From Chara braunii (lineage: Eukaryota; Streptophyta; Charophyceae; Charales; Characeae): a stretch of DNA of 26,471 nt. Numbering within the stretch: position 1 is the stretch's first letter; each line of letters opens with the position of its first letter. The notes beneath the pieces were generated by a model, which saw nothing but the letters and a program-made list of their open reading frames with translations, had not been told where the DNA came from and did no database searches. Below are positions 1-9,540 of the stretch, one piece after another. Where the stretch lies: the NCBI GenBank assembly GCA_003427395.1, contig BFEA01000107.1:3092412-3118882 (forward strand), written 5' to 3'. A program made the translations under genes and the position numbers.

Positions 1-640
1 CACACACACATTCCAATCTTCCCGCTTATATCCCCTACATCAGGCCTAACACTGGCTTCGTTTGGCTTGTGTGCAGTGTGGGAGTGCTGGGCATAGACAC
101 TGCTGTTACTCGATGGGGACGGGGAAAGTAGATGGGAGGCGCAGCTACTGGCAAAATGCTCGGTCTCTGCATCAGCCAGCCGGCCCCACCAGTTCTCCCA
201 CCCTAAAAACTGGCCACCGCCTATTAGGGACGGGGGCACTATGCATCCCCTTGATTGAATCCTCGCCTAGAGTATGTGAAGATACACGGCCGTAATTTTT
301 TGTGGTTTGTGCAGTTGGTGAGTAGTGCTCTATTTCCTTAAATTTATCTTTTCCTTCCTTCTTTTCTTCATTTTTTGGAAAAACAGCATTGCTTCATTGG
401 AATAGACAAAGGATGGGGCCGGCCACCCCACATAAAGGCCAGGGCTAAGGGCATCACCCAGTTTCGCTTGTTAGTAAGCAGGGGAGGGGTGTAGGGCAAG
501 CATCGGGGATACGCTGGGGTTTAATCTGCCCCTAGGGTTCTGCCATCGATATGAGCCAACTAACTAATGAGGTACTGGAAAGGTTAAGGAGGGATGTGGG
601 CGGGGTGTGGGCACTATTGGGGGGGGAAGTTGTGCGTAAC
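1..640. other. Unassigned non-coding sequence
   Basis: The window opens with a short (CA)n run. The rest is mixed-composition sequence, becoming G-rich after about 480. Short open frames here show no recognisable domain or coding signature. I see no gene. Confidence 0.5.
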
Positions 641-647
641 TGGGGGT

Positions 648-900
648 GACAGAGTGACAGGTACGGGCAGAGGGGGGATGGACGGACGGGGTGGGATAGG
701 AGGCCTTATTTCTTGGGTGTCTGAACCAATCCGAGCAGAAAGGTGCAATGAGGGATTCTGGGGGACAAGAGCCCTAACTACAGTAGGGAAGGGGTCACAG
801 AAGGGTCACAGGTAGGAGTAGAGGGGGAAAGGACGCGGTGGGGTTGGAGGCCCTATTCTTGGGTGCCGGAACCAGTCCGAGTGGAATGGTGCAACGGCCC
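648..900. repeat. Tandem duplication, period about 146 bp
   Basis: Two diverged direct copies are visible. The segment with GGAGGCCTTATTTCTTGGGT near 700 and the following ACCAATCCGAGCAG recurs near 846 as GGAGGCCCTATTCTTGGGT and ACCAGTCCGAGTGG. A G-rich stretch precedes both. No coding frame is preserved across the copies. Confidence 0.7.
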
Positions 901-928
901 AAACCCCTACCGGTAGTGAGGTATCATT

Positions 929-1080
929 CAAAAAAACAAAAAAAGTCTTCAACCCAACTGACCGACCCTAGGTAACTCCGACTCAATTCGTTTATCGGAT
1001 TTGGACGGGATTCGAACTCGGAACGTCTTCACTTACCTTGGCATGCGTGTAACCAGTCAGCAATCGGCCCGTCTCCGTGT
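929..1080 (-). mobile_element. tRNA-derived SINE-like element with T-rich tail
   Basis: On the minus strand a tRNA-like head begins near 1076. It has GACGGG (1068-1073), which can pair with CCCGTC (1003-1008) as an acceptor-like stem. An A-box-like stretch, TTGCTGACTGGTTA, lies near 1050-1064, and a B box, GTTCGAATCCC, near 1006-1016. The T-stem is imperfect and the anticodon arm does not fold well, so this is not a working tRNA. About 60 nt of unrelated body follows, then two T7 runs near 928-943. Internal pol III promoter boxes plus a short T-rich 3' tail match the plant Au-type SINE layout. No clear target-site duplication was found. Confidence 0.6.
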
Positions 1081-1115
1081 GTAGGGTGGGTTAAGATATC
1101 CGTACGTTTTCAGCC

Positions 1116-1234
1116 AATTGGCCTCCCTCCTCTACTCACCACATGCACAGCAGACAAAAAGGAACGACGATGTATATCTCCATGTTTCAGGGGGAGATTC
1201 ATTCTCGTGGTGAGTGATGGAGCGAGGCCCAATT
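1116..1234. mobile_element. MITE-like element, 119 bp, terminal inverted repeats
   Basis: The left end AATTGGCCTCCCTCC and right end (reverse complement AATTGGGCCTCGCTCC) form imperfect inverted repeats. These continue through CTACTCACCAC on the left and ATCACTCACCAC on the reversed right, about 28 bp in all. The interior (1168-1206, minus strand) carries the core AGAATGAATCT..CCTGAAACATGGA. That core is shared with the element at 3395 and with the stem-loops near 16.7-17.0 kb. There is no coding capacity. It looks like a non-autonomous DNA element; the superfamily is undetermined. Confidence 0.6.
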
Positions 1235-1867
1235 ATTATGAGTGTCTTTCAAAGGAAATAAATTCTTGAAAAAAAAAAAAAAAAAGGAAAGAAATATAAC
1301 ACAGCAAACAAGAAGTCCTCCGTAAGTTTCACAGAAAAGAGACCTGCAAGTGGAGACGTCAAAGTTGCTTGTAATACTGACCCATAACTTGGCGGATCCC
1401 TACATCTCCAAAACATCGACCTGCCTTTAGTATAAATCTCTCTTCATTATCCTTACAACGTATTCAGCTGCGTTTCCAGCTCATAGGGCGTACTACTACT
1501 TTGCCTTTTACTAAAGAATACGGTGGGTTGAGCACAGTGAGGAGCTTGCCACAATTTTTCACGGCTCTTCGCTCCGTCGAAGGGCTAAAAGTTGAAATGT
1601 AAAGAGGAATCAACAGATTAACACTAGCGAGTCACGCTGAGGGTACAAAATCCGCGCCCAGAGTTGCAACTGGGTAATTTAAACCCTTCCTCATCGCTTT
1701 TGTTCCCCGTCCGCCTAAATTCGCTGCACTCCACATCGATAGACGCTGCACTGGTAGCAGCTGAGGTGCCCTCGCTGCACACCAAAATTTGCGCTAGTGC
1801 ACGTCGAAATGTACTGCACTGCGCGCCGACGTTGGGCCTGTGCAGTTGAGCCGCTGTTCACTGTAAA
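1235..1867. other. Unassigned sequence
   Basis: Contains a poly(A) tract at about 1269-1285 and otherwise ordinary-composition DNA. Open frames are short and unrecognised. Nothing here supports a gene. Confidence 0.5.
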
Positions 1868-1915
1868 ATGGCCTCTTTACACACCACTCCACTATAGACA
1901 TACTCGAAAAATTCA

Positions 1916-1917
<2 letters not shown>

Positions 1918-1947
<30 letters not shown>
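1918..1947. repeat. Poly(T) tract
   Basis: A run of about 30 T. It lies between a degenerate copy of the foldback terminus (GGCCTC..ACACCACTCCACT near 1869-1894) and the 55-bp tandem repeat. It could be the tail of an inserted retrotranscript on the minus strand, but nothing else shows that. Confidence 0.8.
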
Positions 1948-1951
<4 letters not shown>

Positions 1952-1999
1952 ACGAAACACTGCATTTGCACTTTACTTTGACTTTCCCTAATCGTGATT

Positions 2000-2109
2000 A
2001 GGCTTCCCGCCTCTCCCGGCGCCCACCAAAAATGTCAAGTGCAGCTCAAGTGCGAGGCTTCCCACCTCTCCCGACGCCCACCAAAAATGTCAAGTGCAGC
2101 TCAAGTGCG
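2000..2109. repeat. Tandem repeat, 2 x 55 bp
   Basis: Two copies of exactly 55 bp (2000-2054 and 2055-2109) begin AGGCTTCCC and end CAGCTCAAGTGCG, differing at about two positions. The closing motif CTCAAGTGCGGCCC recurs through the adjacent foldback region up to about 3310. The duplication is therefore part of a larger module cluster. Confidence 0.9.
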
Positions 2110-2129
2110 GCCCAGGCGAATCTGTGAAT

Positions 2130-2894
2130 TTGGGCCTCGTTCCACACCACTTCACTTTACTTTCAAGGGCCGCACTTGAGCCGCCTCACAGGGCAATTGT
2201 CATTAAAAAATACTTGAGCCTGTCACGGTTCGACGTTACTCTCCACTCCACACTCCAAAACTGAAGCGGGAAAGTGGCGGTGGCTGTTGGCACATGGGTG
2301 GGGGGGAGGTAGTTACGGGTAGGGTCCAACTGACACTCAGAATGTCCGTCCGCCTGGTAGAGGAGGCTCCGTCTCATTTTCTTTTTTTTTTCTTTTCCCA
2401 TGTAAGGCACCGCGATTCGAATTTCCGAGGAGTCACCTCTCCGGCCACACTTGAGCCGCACTTCAAAACGGCGCAAGTGAGAGTCAGGAGGCGGTTGCAA
2501 ACTTGCAGGTGCTGTACGGCCCCCCCCGTCGGTTTTTTGTTTGTTTGCTTTTTTGCGCTGGTGTAGTCGATGTCGAAGAATGGACCTAAGCTATGAACCA
2601 TGGCCGTTGGGTATGGTACAGCAGGGCATGGCCAAGGCACTGCGCTTGCACAGCCTACCCGATGCACCGCGCGGACGGACATTCCGAGTGTCCGCTGGAC
2701 CCTACCCGTAACTACTTCCCCCCTTCCCTTGCGCCAACAGCTGCCGCCACTTTCCCGCTTCAGTTTTGGAGTGTGGAGTGGAGGGTAACGTCTAACGGTG
2801 ACAGGCTCAAGTACTTTTTAATGACGATTGCCCTGTGAGGCCGCTCAAGTGCGGCCCTTGAAAGTGAAGTGAAGTGGTGTGGAACGAGGCCCAA
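2130..2894. mobile_element. Foldback-type element, 765 bp with 224-bp terminal inverted repeats
   Basis: The left arm 2130-2353 and right arm 2671-2894 are reverse complements over essentially their whole length. Outer ends read TTGGGCCTCGTTCCACACCA, inner ends GTCCGTCCGC. The 317-bp loop (2354-2670) has no recognisable coding sequence. The apparently matching open frames of 104 and 81 residues on opposite strands are only translations of the two arms. No transposase and no convincing target-site duplication were found, so the superfamily is open. Additional partial arm copies sit at about 2896-2930 and at the terminus-like motif 3284-3307, so the boundary may be composite. Confidence 0.75.
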
Positions 2895-3090
2895 TGCCGT
2901 TAAAAAATACTTGAAGTTGGCACCGTTCCACTCAACCCTCGAGTCCGCCCTTGAAATGAGCGGGTACAGCTCCCGAGAGGTTCAACCAGGACAATGGCGT
3001 CAGAAAAAGGAGAACAAACAGGAAAAATAAATAAAAATTGGGGGTTCTACACGTACCTGCAAACGCTTCGCGCCTCTCGCTTGCACACTT

Positions 3091-3173
3091 CTCAAGGGCA
3101 GCTCAAGTGTGGCCCGAGAGGTCACTTGAGAAATCGCCTCATTTGCCTGGGCCGCACTTGAGCCGCCCTTGAG
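3091..3173. repeat. Inverted repeat hairpin, 25-bp arms
   Basis: The arm 3091-3115 (CTCAAGGGCAGCTCAAGTG..) is the reverse complement of 3149-3173 (GGGCCGCACTTGAGCCGCCC..) with two mismatches, and the loop is 33 nt. The same CTCAAGTGCGGCCC word makes up the inner arms of the foldback element to the left. Confidence 0.75.
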
Positions 3174-3394
3174 AGTTTCCCTTTTGCTTATCCCAAAAAC
3201 CCAATGACGTCCTGCCAGACGGCGCTAGTGATTAGCGAAACTCAAGGGCACCATGGAAGGGTGTTGGGCAAGAAACCCTTGAGTTTAGAGTGGTGTGGAA
3301 CGAGCCCCTTTGGTGCACTGTGCCAAGCTTATTTCTGAATCGTCGGCGGCACACTTCTTTTCATTTTTTGTTGCTGTCGGCCGCCAGCCTCACG

Positions 3395-3511
3395 TCCTCG
3401 CTCCACTACTCACCAAATGTGCAAAATGAGAATGAATCTTCCGCCAGAACATGCACAGGTATGCAGCCATAATTTTTGTCTTTTGTGGATGTGGTACGTA
3501 GTGGAGCGGGG
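3395..3511. mobile_element. MITE-like element, 117 bp, second copy of the 1116 family
   Basis: The left end TCCTCGCTCCACTACTCACC and reversed right end CCCCGCTCCACTACGTACC are imperfect inverted repeats. The interior carries GAGAATGAATCTTCCGCC near 3428, matching the core of the 1116-1234 copy in the opposite orientation. Similar length and shared ends make these two members of one family. Confidence 0.6.
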
Positions 3512-3878
3512 TGCATATTAAGGTGTGGTAGCCCAGAACAGCGAAGATTTGGGAGCTGTCAACTGGCGATTTTCGTTGAGGCCGGGGCCGTGTACTAGGG
3601 GGTTGAACTCCCTACTGACAGCGAGGGCCTCCATTGGATGGTCAGCAAGGTCCCAAAATTGATGCGGTACGGTTCAAGGAGTCCCTCGGGCATTCAAAGC
3701 CTCCTTCCACTGCCCAGAGGGTTCGCAAAGATGGTGCAGCAGGGTCGTCAAGGAGCCCTTCAGGGTTTCGAAAGGCTCTGTGGGACGCCCAGACGGATAG
3801 CAAAAATGGTGCGGCAGCAGGGTTGTCTGCAGCGGCAGCAGGGTTGAGAGCGGTGGATCTCAGATCATCATCAGCATG
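3512..3878. other. Unassigned, with internally repetitive segment
   Basis: From about 3634 to 3860 the sequence contains diverged repeats around CGCAAAGATGGTGCAGCAGG and AGCAAAAATGGTGCGGCAGC. Open frames exist in two frames of the plus strand and one of the minus strand, which argues for low-complexity repeats rather than selection on a protein. No domain is recognised. Confidence 0.4.
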
Positions 3879-4048
3879 ATGGGAGAGATGCCGCAAGCGG
3901 ACGTGGTGGGGATTGGGGATGACAACAACAACAATAACGATGAGGGTAGGCGGCAACGATTACCACGGCAGCAGCGGGGCATAGAGCATCACCCGGAAGG
4001 GAGAGAGGTTGCATGCTAACGTGGTGAGGATTGGGGTTGACACAGATA
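3879..4048. repeat. Direct repeat, period about 118 bp
   Basis: The stretch GGGAGAGATGCCGCAAGC..ACGTGGTGGGGATTGGGG near 3881 recurs near 3999 as GGGAGAGAGGTTGCATGC..ACGTGGTGAGGATTGGGG. Confidence 0.65.
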
Positions 4049-4070
4049 AGAAGCTTCATATCTTCCCCTC

Positions 4071-4232
4071 CTTCCCCCTCTTCAACCTCGTTGTCTGTCT
4101 GAGGATAGGAGAGGGATAGTCGATGTTGAGTGGTGTTATCATCCGGCCCCCCATTCCCCCCCCTTCAACCTCGTTGTTTGTCTGAGGATACGAGTAGGAT
4201 AATCGATGCTCATTGGTGTTCCCCGGCCCACA
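4071..4232. repeat. Tandem duplication, period 83 bp
   Basis: TTCAACCTCGTTGTCTGTCT followed by GAGGATAGGAG..GGATAGTCGATG at 4081 recurs at 4164 with a few substitutions. Each copy is preceded by a C-rich run and followed by GGTGTT and a CCGGCCC word. Confidence 0.8.
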
Positions 4233-4235
4233 ATA

Positions 4236-5317
4236 TCAGTCAACAATGGGGTGCTGATTGCCCCGTGGGAGGGAGGTGGGCTGCTTAGGGAGTAGTTTGC
4301 AGGTGGTCAATCCTTCCCTTGCCCAGGGAAGTAATCAATGCCCCTGCTCTCCTTCTGACAATAGGTATAGGGACTCGATGTCCAAAACATACATATTACA
4401 TAATTGATAGTAATTCGTGCTTAATCTTTGATTGATAAAGATCATACAGGTCACATCAGTTTTAGAGTTTCGTGTTTAGATTTTGATAGATATTGAACAC
4501 ATGCATCACAAACATCACACATCTATCACATCGTCGTTAAGGTTTCGCTTCTGACATATATTGCTTAACGTGCATGCATAGGTAGATGGAGCTGTCAACA
4601 CAACTCTACATTGAATGCCCGGAGAAAAGTGCCATAGCCCCAACTCCTCCTTGACTGGGGGAGAGAGCGCCTTTGTTCTCAGGGTCTATGGCATCCTGGC
4701 AGTCCTGCACGAACGAAATTCATCAATTACACCAAGTACACCAATTGCATCAATCACCAACTACACTATCACACGGCCCTCGAAGAAATACGGTGAGGAT
4801 GGCAGCAGCATCAGCACAAGCACTGAGAGTGTTGTGATGGCGGTGGGAGTGTTGTCCACAACTCCAATGGAACAGTGTGACTCACCAGACCTGGTCGAAA
4901 CAATGTCAAGATCTGCCTGAGGTTTTGGCTTAATACACTCACTAAATCTCGGAGGAGCAGGGGAGAATGCAACACAGAACTTTTGGACTCGGAGACGGCG
5001 TTGCTACAGACAACGGGAGAGCTTGCAGCAACGGCGGGAGCGTGTCTGCAGTTTCAAGAGCGCCAGTACCAATTCCGTCATGACTATGTGTTTCATATTC
5101 CGGGTTGCTTTGAATCTGTCCATAGTTGGATCCAACTTGGAGGGCATATGAATGGATGTGGCATATTGGAATTAATGTGCTCTTTATTTGTCCCTGTTCG
5201 TAGGTTAGACTCATTGATTGCTGGCATTTAGAGATAGGACTTCTTCTGCTCTCTCATGGGATAGAATGAAATAGCGAGGTAGGTCGTTCTTGCTCTGTAT
5301 TTCTCCATAGCTTTAGG
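4236..5317. other. Unassigned flank of the chromovirus
   Basis: AT-rich to about 4600. Two plus-strand open frames follow, 4615-4920 (101 codons) and 4983-5231 (82 codons). The first is rich in Ser/Thr and partly made of degenerate ACACCAATT/ATCAATCAC-type repeats. Neither resembles a known family, and neither has a convincing promoter or splice context. I do not call them genes. Confidence 0.4.
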
Positions 5318-5879
5318 TGCAATGAACCCAGATCGTGACGACAATTATCAACAATGCAAGTCCAGATGAATGTCAACAGCTGATGATTACTAATAATCAA
5401 GATCGTGTCCAGACAGAATGAGAGGAGATAATCATACACAGACGAAGGAGAGAGGAGGGATATTAGACAAAGGAGAGGCAATAAATGCAATGCCCACTCC
5501 TGCTTCGGGCTCCCTCCTCCAACACCACTTCAATAATCAACAGTCTGAACGAGTATCTGAAGTAACCTCAATGTGCCACATGGCACGTCTAATTAGTTCC
5601 TCATCAGCACTGAAGCAATGTCAACATGAAGACAACCAGGTACGTATTCACGATCTCTCCACAGTCCTGATCTTCCTCTTCCTCGCAACCAGTCACCTCA
5701 TGTAGACAGCGTGGACAATGCCACGTCATAAATAAGACAAGGCAGTTGACAAAAGTCAACTGTCTCACGTCCAAGCCCTGAATGTTCGTGTGGGTCTTCA
5801 CCCCTGTTTTGGGCCTGGGCTGAGGGTGGCCGAGTTTACCCTCAGTCTTTCCACGAGACATATAGCATGGGTTATTGCA
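5318..5879 (-). repeat. 3' LTR of the chromovirus, 562 bp
   Basis: On the minus strand the LTR starts TGCAATAACCC (plus position 5879) and ends GGGTTCATTGCA (plus position 5318), a nearly perfect short terminal inverted repeat with canonical TG..CA ends. It begins 43 bp after the last pol codon, in the right place for a 3' LTR. A moderately purine-rich stretch (GGCAGGAA) directly precedes it and may be the polypurine tract. TGACGTGGCA lies in U3 near 5720-5732. A TATA-like CATTTATT near 5480-5487 would place the transcription start near 5465, where similarity to the inverted fragment at 10541 begins. Confidence 0.85.
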
Positions 5880-5921
5880 TTCCTGCCGGCCCAGTTTTCG
5901 AGTTCCATCGCAGAAAATACA

Positions 5922-6283
5922 TCAATTCTCAGTTAACCCACGTTCATATACAGCAACAATATCAGGAGCAGTAGGTAGAAGTTCTTTCCTACTAAACCAT
6001 CTAGCTTCAGATGGGGGTTGGGACTTAAACCTTACCTTTTACTGCTTCTGAGGTCGTCCCCTGCCACCTGTAGAGAAATAGCCATATTCCAATATTTTCT
6101 CAACTTCGTATCCTCCGTTCATAGAAGGTGGAAACATATATGGCCTATTTGAAAAGTTATCACTTTCTACATACGATAGCAGTTTAGACGCATAGAATAT
6201 AGGGTATGTCCTGAGATGTGGAGGTATATCTATATGATAGGAAGGTTCATTTTCACCTCCAATTACTTTGAGAACTTCCAAGG
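5922..6283 (-). pseudogene. Integrase C-terminus and chromodomain (chromovirus)
   Basis: The frame runs from 6283 through PSYHIDIPPHLRTYP and ASKLLSYVES, the usual integrase C-terminal linker. It continues into YEVEKILEY..GRGRPQKQ, the chromodomain signature of chromoviral integrases. A TAA at 6039-6041 interrupts it. The same frame then continues with VRFKSQPPSEARWFSRKELL to a stop at 5922-5924, which is the second half of the chromodomain. Chromodomains of this type are thought to steer integration to particular chromatin. The TAA sits where the family has an aromatic residue, so unlike most stops here it is not a simple C-to-T change. A frameshift near 6283 separates this from the upstream integrase frame. 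Confidence 0.85.
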
Positions 6284-7206
6284 CCCATAGTAGACAAGTA
6301 GCAGTTTCTGAGACACGTTTTCTTCTAAGAAAAACTCTTTAGACTTAACCTAGACAAAGTCCCCTTCCTGGAATTGTGAAGGACGACGATGCTTATTAGC
6401 TTGTTCAATCATTTGCAGTTGGGCTTTCTATATGTTTTCCTTCACTTTCCTAATGTTTTCTTCATACAAAATTGCGAATTCTCGTATTCTTGGGGGTAGC
6501 CTCTGAATGTGGTCCCTAGTTAATGCATCAATGGGACGCTTAGGCTTCCAACCTTTATGTAATGCATTCAGCGTTCTTTCTGTAACAGTATGTATACTGT
6601 TATTATATGCACTAACAATTTTCGGCAAGTTCTCATCCCAGTCAATCTGGTCAGGACGAACATACATTCGCAAAAGTTGTTGGCATAGACCATTCATTTG
6701 CTCAGTTTGACCATTCGTTTCAGGATGTCTGCATGACGACATGGTCAACCGAGTTCCGTAGACTTCCATCAACTTTTGCCATTGCAGACTAGTGAACCGA
6801 ACATCTCTGTCAGATACGATGGTTTTGGGAAATCCATACTCAGAAACCCACGCATTTGAAATTTTTGGATGACTAGTTCGGTTCTTGCTTCTACAGGTAA
6901 AGGAATGAACATTGCGTACTTAGATAATCTATCGACGATTACCATTATTTGGCTATTGCCGTTTCGACTCTTAGTGAGGCTCATGAAGTCAATTGAGATA
7001 GACTCACCTGACTCACTGGGAATAGGCAGTGGTCGTAATAGTCTCATCGGATTCTCATGTAAGAGCTTGTTCCTCTGACGGACAAGACAAGTCCGCATAT
7101 ATGTTAGTACATCTTCCTTCATTCCTTTCCACTCAAAACGTTCTCGCACATCAGCATACGTCTTCGTAAAACCAAAGTGACATTCCACATTAATGACATT
7201 TTCCAA
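6284..7206 (-). pseudogene. Integrase core (chromovirus), broken
   Basis: The N-terminal zinc-binding part is seen as ECHFGFTKTYADV..RFEWKGM..YMRTCLVRQRNK. The last position of the HHCC set is Arg in place of Cys. The catalytic core follows with the first Asp in SISIDFM, the second in SDRDVRFTS (near 6800-6815) and the Glu in NGQTEQMNGL. All three DDE residues are therefore present, but they lie in two frames joined by an indel near 6860-6870. The stops TAG at 6428-6430 and TAG at 6350-6352 replace expected Gln (in NI-KAQLQM) and Trp (in DFV-VKSK). The product would have inserted the cDNA into host DNA; this copy is dead. Confidence 0.9.
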
Positions 7207-7321
7207 TTATTAAGTTTTGAATTGGTTCTAAATGAGGAATACACAATCGTTCTTCGGTTTTATCCAGTAAGAAAAGTAAGCCATAAGTCATTCGATATTC
7301 ATGAAACAACTCAGGGTTCTT
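7207..7321 (-). pseudogene. RNase H to integrase linker, interrupted
   Basis: After a TGA at 7322-7324 the RNase H frame continues with NPELFHEYRMTYGLLF and RLCIPHLEPIQNLIIGKCH. This is the typical pre-integrase linker ending at the first zinc-binding His of integrase. A TAA and a frame change then lead into the integrase frame. The TGA is in a position where the family often has a basic residue. Confidence 0.75.
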
Positions 7322-7891
7322 TCATAGAGTTCCAATGATAGGACTCCAAATAGGATCACTTCCACATCCTTGGCGGATTTGTTCTTTCAATTCATTTTCA
7401 ATATCGAGATAAGAGACAAAAGTTCCAAAGCAATCTGCACGCCTGGACAAAGCATCCGCAACCACGTTAGACTTACCTTTGATGGTTTTCACCTCAAAGT
7501 CAAATGTATCAAGGAATGCGGACCACCTTACCAACTTGTCAGAAAGTCTAGGCTGAGTCTTGATCCACTTCAATGTAGAGTGATCAGAGTAGACAGTGAA
7601 ATATCTTCCTAACAAGTAGTGTTTCCAGATACCTAGTGCAACTACTAAGGCATACAGTTCCCTTTCATACGTAGAGTTGGCTACTTTTTCTGATGGAAGT
7701 TTTCTTGACATAAACTCAACAAGTCTATATCCTTTATCGTCATCCTGCTGTAGCACAACCCCAATCTCATACAGACTTGTGTCAGCCGTGACAATGAAAG
7801 AAAGCGAAGGGTCAGCAATCTTTAAGACAGGGTAGTGAGTCAGAGTATGTTTTAATTTTCGAAATGATGACTCACACTCTTTGTCCCACAA
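7322..7891 (-). pseudogene. RNase H domain (chromovirus)
   Basis: About 189 residues. It starts WDKECESSFRKLK, continues with FIVTADTSLYEIGVVLQQ (first catalytic Asp) and ANSTYERELYALV (Glu), then YSDHSTLKW (second Asp) and the closing motif NVVADALSRR. This is a Ty3-type RNase H that would degrade the RNA strand of the RNA:DNA hybrid during reverse transcription. It is joined to the reverse transcriptase through a frameshift at the A-run near 7902-7914: one frame reads K-rich into TLVVGQRV, the other into PWLWDKEC. The domain itself has no internal stop. Confidence 0.92.
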
Positions 7892-9023
7892 CCAAGGTTT
7901 TTTTTTTTTTCAATAGTCTTCTCATAGGAGCGGCTATCAGAGAGAAGTTTCTAACGAACTTCTTATAATAGTTTGCTCGTCCTAAGAAAAATCTTGGTTC
8001 GGTTATAGTCTTAGGTTGTGGCCAATCTCTGATTGTTGTAATCTTCTTTTCTTCAGGCCTTAGTCCTTCTTCGTTTACTACATGCCCTAAGTACAAAACT
8101 TCAGGCTTAGTAAACTCAGTCTTCTTCGGATTCAGTTTGAAGTTCCCCTCGCGCAACTTCTGCAAGACCATTCGTAAGTGTTTTTCATGATCTTCTAGTG
8201 TTTTGCTATATACTAGAATGTCGTCGAGGTAGACTATTATGAATTGGTCAAGCCACTGATGAAATAACTCATTGATTGACCTTTGGAAGGTTGCAGGTGC
8301 ATTGGTCAGACCGAAAGGCATAACCACGAACTCGTAGTGTCCATACCTGGTTCAGAAAGCCATTTTGTGTTGATCCTCAGGTGCCACCTCTATCTAGTGA
8401 TACCCTGATTTGATATCAATCTTACTGAAATATCTACATCCCTGCAACTGATCCAATAAATCATCAATGCGCGGAAGAGGTTCCGTGTTTTTAATCGTGA
8501 CGGAATTAAGCCCGCGATAATCAATACACAAGCGAAGTTCACCTTCTTTTTTAGGTACGAATAAGAAAGGTGCACCATAAGGAGATGAGCTGAGTCGAAT
8601 CCATCCTTTATCAGTAAGTTCCTGCAGTTATTTTCGTAATCCCTCAAGTTCTCTGTGAGACATACGATAAATGAGACCCTTGGGAATTTTGTTTTCGAGA
8701 ATGATCTCAATCGTGTGATTAATAACACGCTCAGTGATTTCCGTCGGCTCAGTCTGCAAGTCCTTGTATTCATCAATAAGTTTTTTAATAGAAGGTGGGT
8801 AAGATGAAGAACACTCGCCTACTCGTTTGACGAGCACCATCATCACCTCCTGATCTAACTTCTTCTTAACGACCATCGATCGAAAAGCTGGATAACTCAT
8901 ACAACAGAAAGACAGAGTAGAGTCAGAGTCAGACTTATGATATAACTTAATAGTACGCAGTTCGGACTTTTCGTCTTTGAGTTTGACAATTTTATCTTTG
9001 AACTTCTGGTTCGGCTTCCTCAT
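7872..9023 (-). pseudogene. Reverse transcriptase (chromovirus), three internal stops
   Basis: A single frame covers the whole domain: PPSIKKLIDEYKDL.., then IPKGLIYRMSHRELEGLRK, then [20 protein letters not shown] and [12 protein letters not shown], then VMPFGLTNAPATFQ and the catalytic IIVYLDDILVYS (YLDD at 8231-8220). It ends in LGHVVNEEGL and PLRRLLKK-like thumb sequence. Stops interrupt at 8628-8630 (TAA after GLRK), 8394-8396 (TAG after SGYH) and 8352-8354 (TGA after KMAF). By family comparison these replace Gln, Gln and Arg codons. Both catalytic Asp residues of YLDD survive. In an intact relative this enzyme copies the element RNA into DNA. Confidence 0.95.
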
Positions 9024-9321
9024 GCCAATCCATACCCCGAATTAAGTCAAAGGGTAAATTTTTCTCTATAAGGAAGGATACCTCGTGTAAAAAATTTTTA
9101 CCTTCCTTAGTCCTGAAGTAACACTTAACACGATCGACGTATTGACAGACAGTGATCGTGCTCTTATCAGCCAGTATAGACGTGATGGGTCTAGGTAAAT
9201 CCTTTACCTTCATTCCCAGATGCAACTTCCGAATTGCCTTTTCTGAGATATAAGACCGTGTCGATCCCGGATCCAACAGAGCACCTACTCGCGCGTGCGC
9301 GATCTCGACATCCGTGATCAT
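8992..9321 (-). pseudogene. Aspartic protease domain (chromovirus)
   Basis: About 109 residues with ALLDPGSTRSYIS (catalytic Asp near residue 17), a central SILADKSTITVCQY stretch and a closing LPFDLIRGMDWH, the usual end of a retropepsin-like domain. The triad reads D-P-G instead of the more common D-S/T-G, which could be a lineage variant or damage. The frame ends shortly after GMDW. The following KFKDKIVKL segment, which belongs to the same polyprotein, is in the reverse transcriptase frame, so there is an indel near 9000. The enzyme would cleave the Gag-Pol polyprotein. Confidence 0.82.
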
Positions 9322-9540
9322 TAACTCACCCTTAGACTTTTCTTTCTTCGCCCACGAACTCTTTAGTGCTATTAGTTAATTGCCGAGTTCTTCAAGGGAA
9401 TCGTCCAGTAAGACAGAACAAAGGACTGTGTCAAGGTGGTCTGGACGACGGGCCTTGAGAGTCGAAGGGGTAGAAAGGGTTGTAGGCGCTTTACCTTTTT
9501 CTTCATCTTTACCCTTCGACTCAGTAGGAGCAGATGCTAC

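Noticed and set aside
2186-2838. Two similar open frames on opposite strands as a gene pair
   Set aside because: They are translations of the two arms of the foldback element; their similarity comes from the inverted DNA repeat.
4615-5231. Two short plus-strand frames as host genes next to the chromovirus
   Set aside because: They have no recognisable domain, partly repetitive sequence and no supporting splice or promoter context.
8390-8776. 128-codon minus-strand frame within the RT region
   Set aside because: It is a shadow frame. The reverse transcriptase residues are read in another frame, interrupted by stops at 8628, 8394 and 8352.
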